A stretch of DNA of 5,222 nucleotides from positions 1 through 5,222 of the forward strand of contig JAZDLA010000061.1 of the NCBI GenBank assembly GCA_043802425.1. The letters are read 5' to 3'. The position numbers and the translations under genes are program-made. Below, piece by piece: positions 4,979-5,222 of this stretch (the stretch's first letter is position 1; every line of letters starts with the position of its first letter). Below the pieces are notes generated by a model. The model was not told the DNA's origin. It saw nothing but the letters and a program-made list of their open reading frames with translations, and made no database searches. The DNA is from JAGUYA01 sp043802425. Its GTDB lineage: Bacteria > Omnitrophota > Gorgyraeia > Gygaellales > Profunditerraquicolaceae.

Positions 4979-5222
4979 ATGATTACTATTACCAATTTAT
5001 ACAAGAACTACGGCAAGAGAGTCCTTTTCGAGAATATTGCCTTAAGCGTAAATTATGGAGAGAAGATAGGGCTTATCGGGCCTAATGGCGCAGGTAAAAC
5101 CACGCTTTTTGCGCTTATACTTCAGGAGATAGAGCCCTCGGCGGGTAGTGTGATAGTGCATAAAAATACGCATATAGGATACCTTCCTCAGGAGGCAAGT
5201 TTTATCTCTGAGCGTTCGGTTT
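4979..5222 (+). CDS. ABC-F family ATPase, N-terminal end (runs off the window)
   Basis: The first 81 residues are present, beginning at the ATG at 4979, six bases after the recR stop. That stop is in the same frame, so no earlier start is possible on this reading. The visible part is the beginning of an ABC nucleotide-binding domain: the aromatic A-loop residue Y11 in NYGKRVLF, Walker A GPNGAGKTT (34-42) and the Q-loop glutamine Q71 in IGYLPQEA. The MITITNLYKNYG start, with no membrane segment, and the GYLPQE Q-loop style are typical of soluble ABC-F proteins (Uup, EttA and YdiF groups), many of which act on the ribosome. The subgroup cannot be decided without the rest. No good Shine-Dalgarno sequence precedes it, so translation may depend on coupling to recR. 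Confidence 0.88.
   Translation, partial: MITITNLYKNYGKRVLFENIALSVNYGEKIGLIGPNGAGKTTLFALILQEIEPSAGSVIVHKNTHIGYLPQEASFISERSV

Overview
The window comes from a bacterial chromosome. Its core is a tRNA-Ser(GCU), dnaX and recR on one strand, followed by the start of an ABC-F ATPase. I place it in an uncultured, deep-branching, probably Gram-negative-type lineage; Omnitrophota or a relative is my guess from the style of the proteins. The sequence alone does not prove a phylum. All genes read on the + strand.

Layout. Positions 1-466 hold the C-terminal end of a polytopic membrane protein of the kind that carries a glycosyltransferase-like (GT-C) membrane core. A weak intrinsic terminator follows (about 488-522), then a 9-bp inverted repeat that runs into the 5' end of the tRNA-Ser gene (547-638, CCA encoded). 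The 265 bases between the tRNA and the next gene contain no convincing gene but are rich in structure: a sigma70-like promoter candidate (663-691), a perfect 36-bp palindrome (699-734), and four head-to-tail copies of a 28-bp hairpin-forming unit in exact register (735-846). Then come a membrane sensor histidine kinase (904-2367) and a receiver-only response regulator (2381-2767). dnaX (2787-4373), recR (4373-4972, overlapping dnaX by one base) and the ABC-F start (4979 onward) follow with very short gaps.

How the parts fit. DnaX (clamp-loader subunit tau) and RecR (recombinational repair) are a widely conserved pair. In many bacteria tRNA-Ser, the SRP RNA, dnaX, ybaB and recR lie in that order. 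Here ybaB is missing between dnaX and recR, and no SRP RNA is visible between the tRNA and dnaX. That space holds the repeat array and the two-component pair, which look AT-richer than dnaX/recR in the lines I counted. The simplest reading is that the kinase/regulator pair and its structured leader were inserted into an old housekeeping cluster and now lie 19 bases upstream of dnaX, possibly cotranscribed with it.

The most unusual feature is the palindrome plus 28-bp hairpin array. It sits just downstream of a candidate promoter and would form the 5' leader of the kinase mRNA. I do not recognise it as a named element. I found no CRISPR, transposase, integrase or clear attachment-site duplication.
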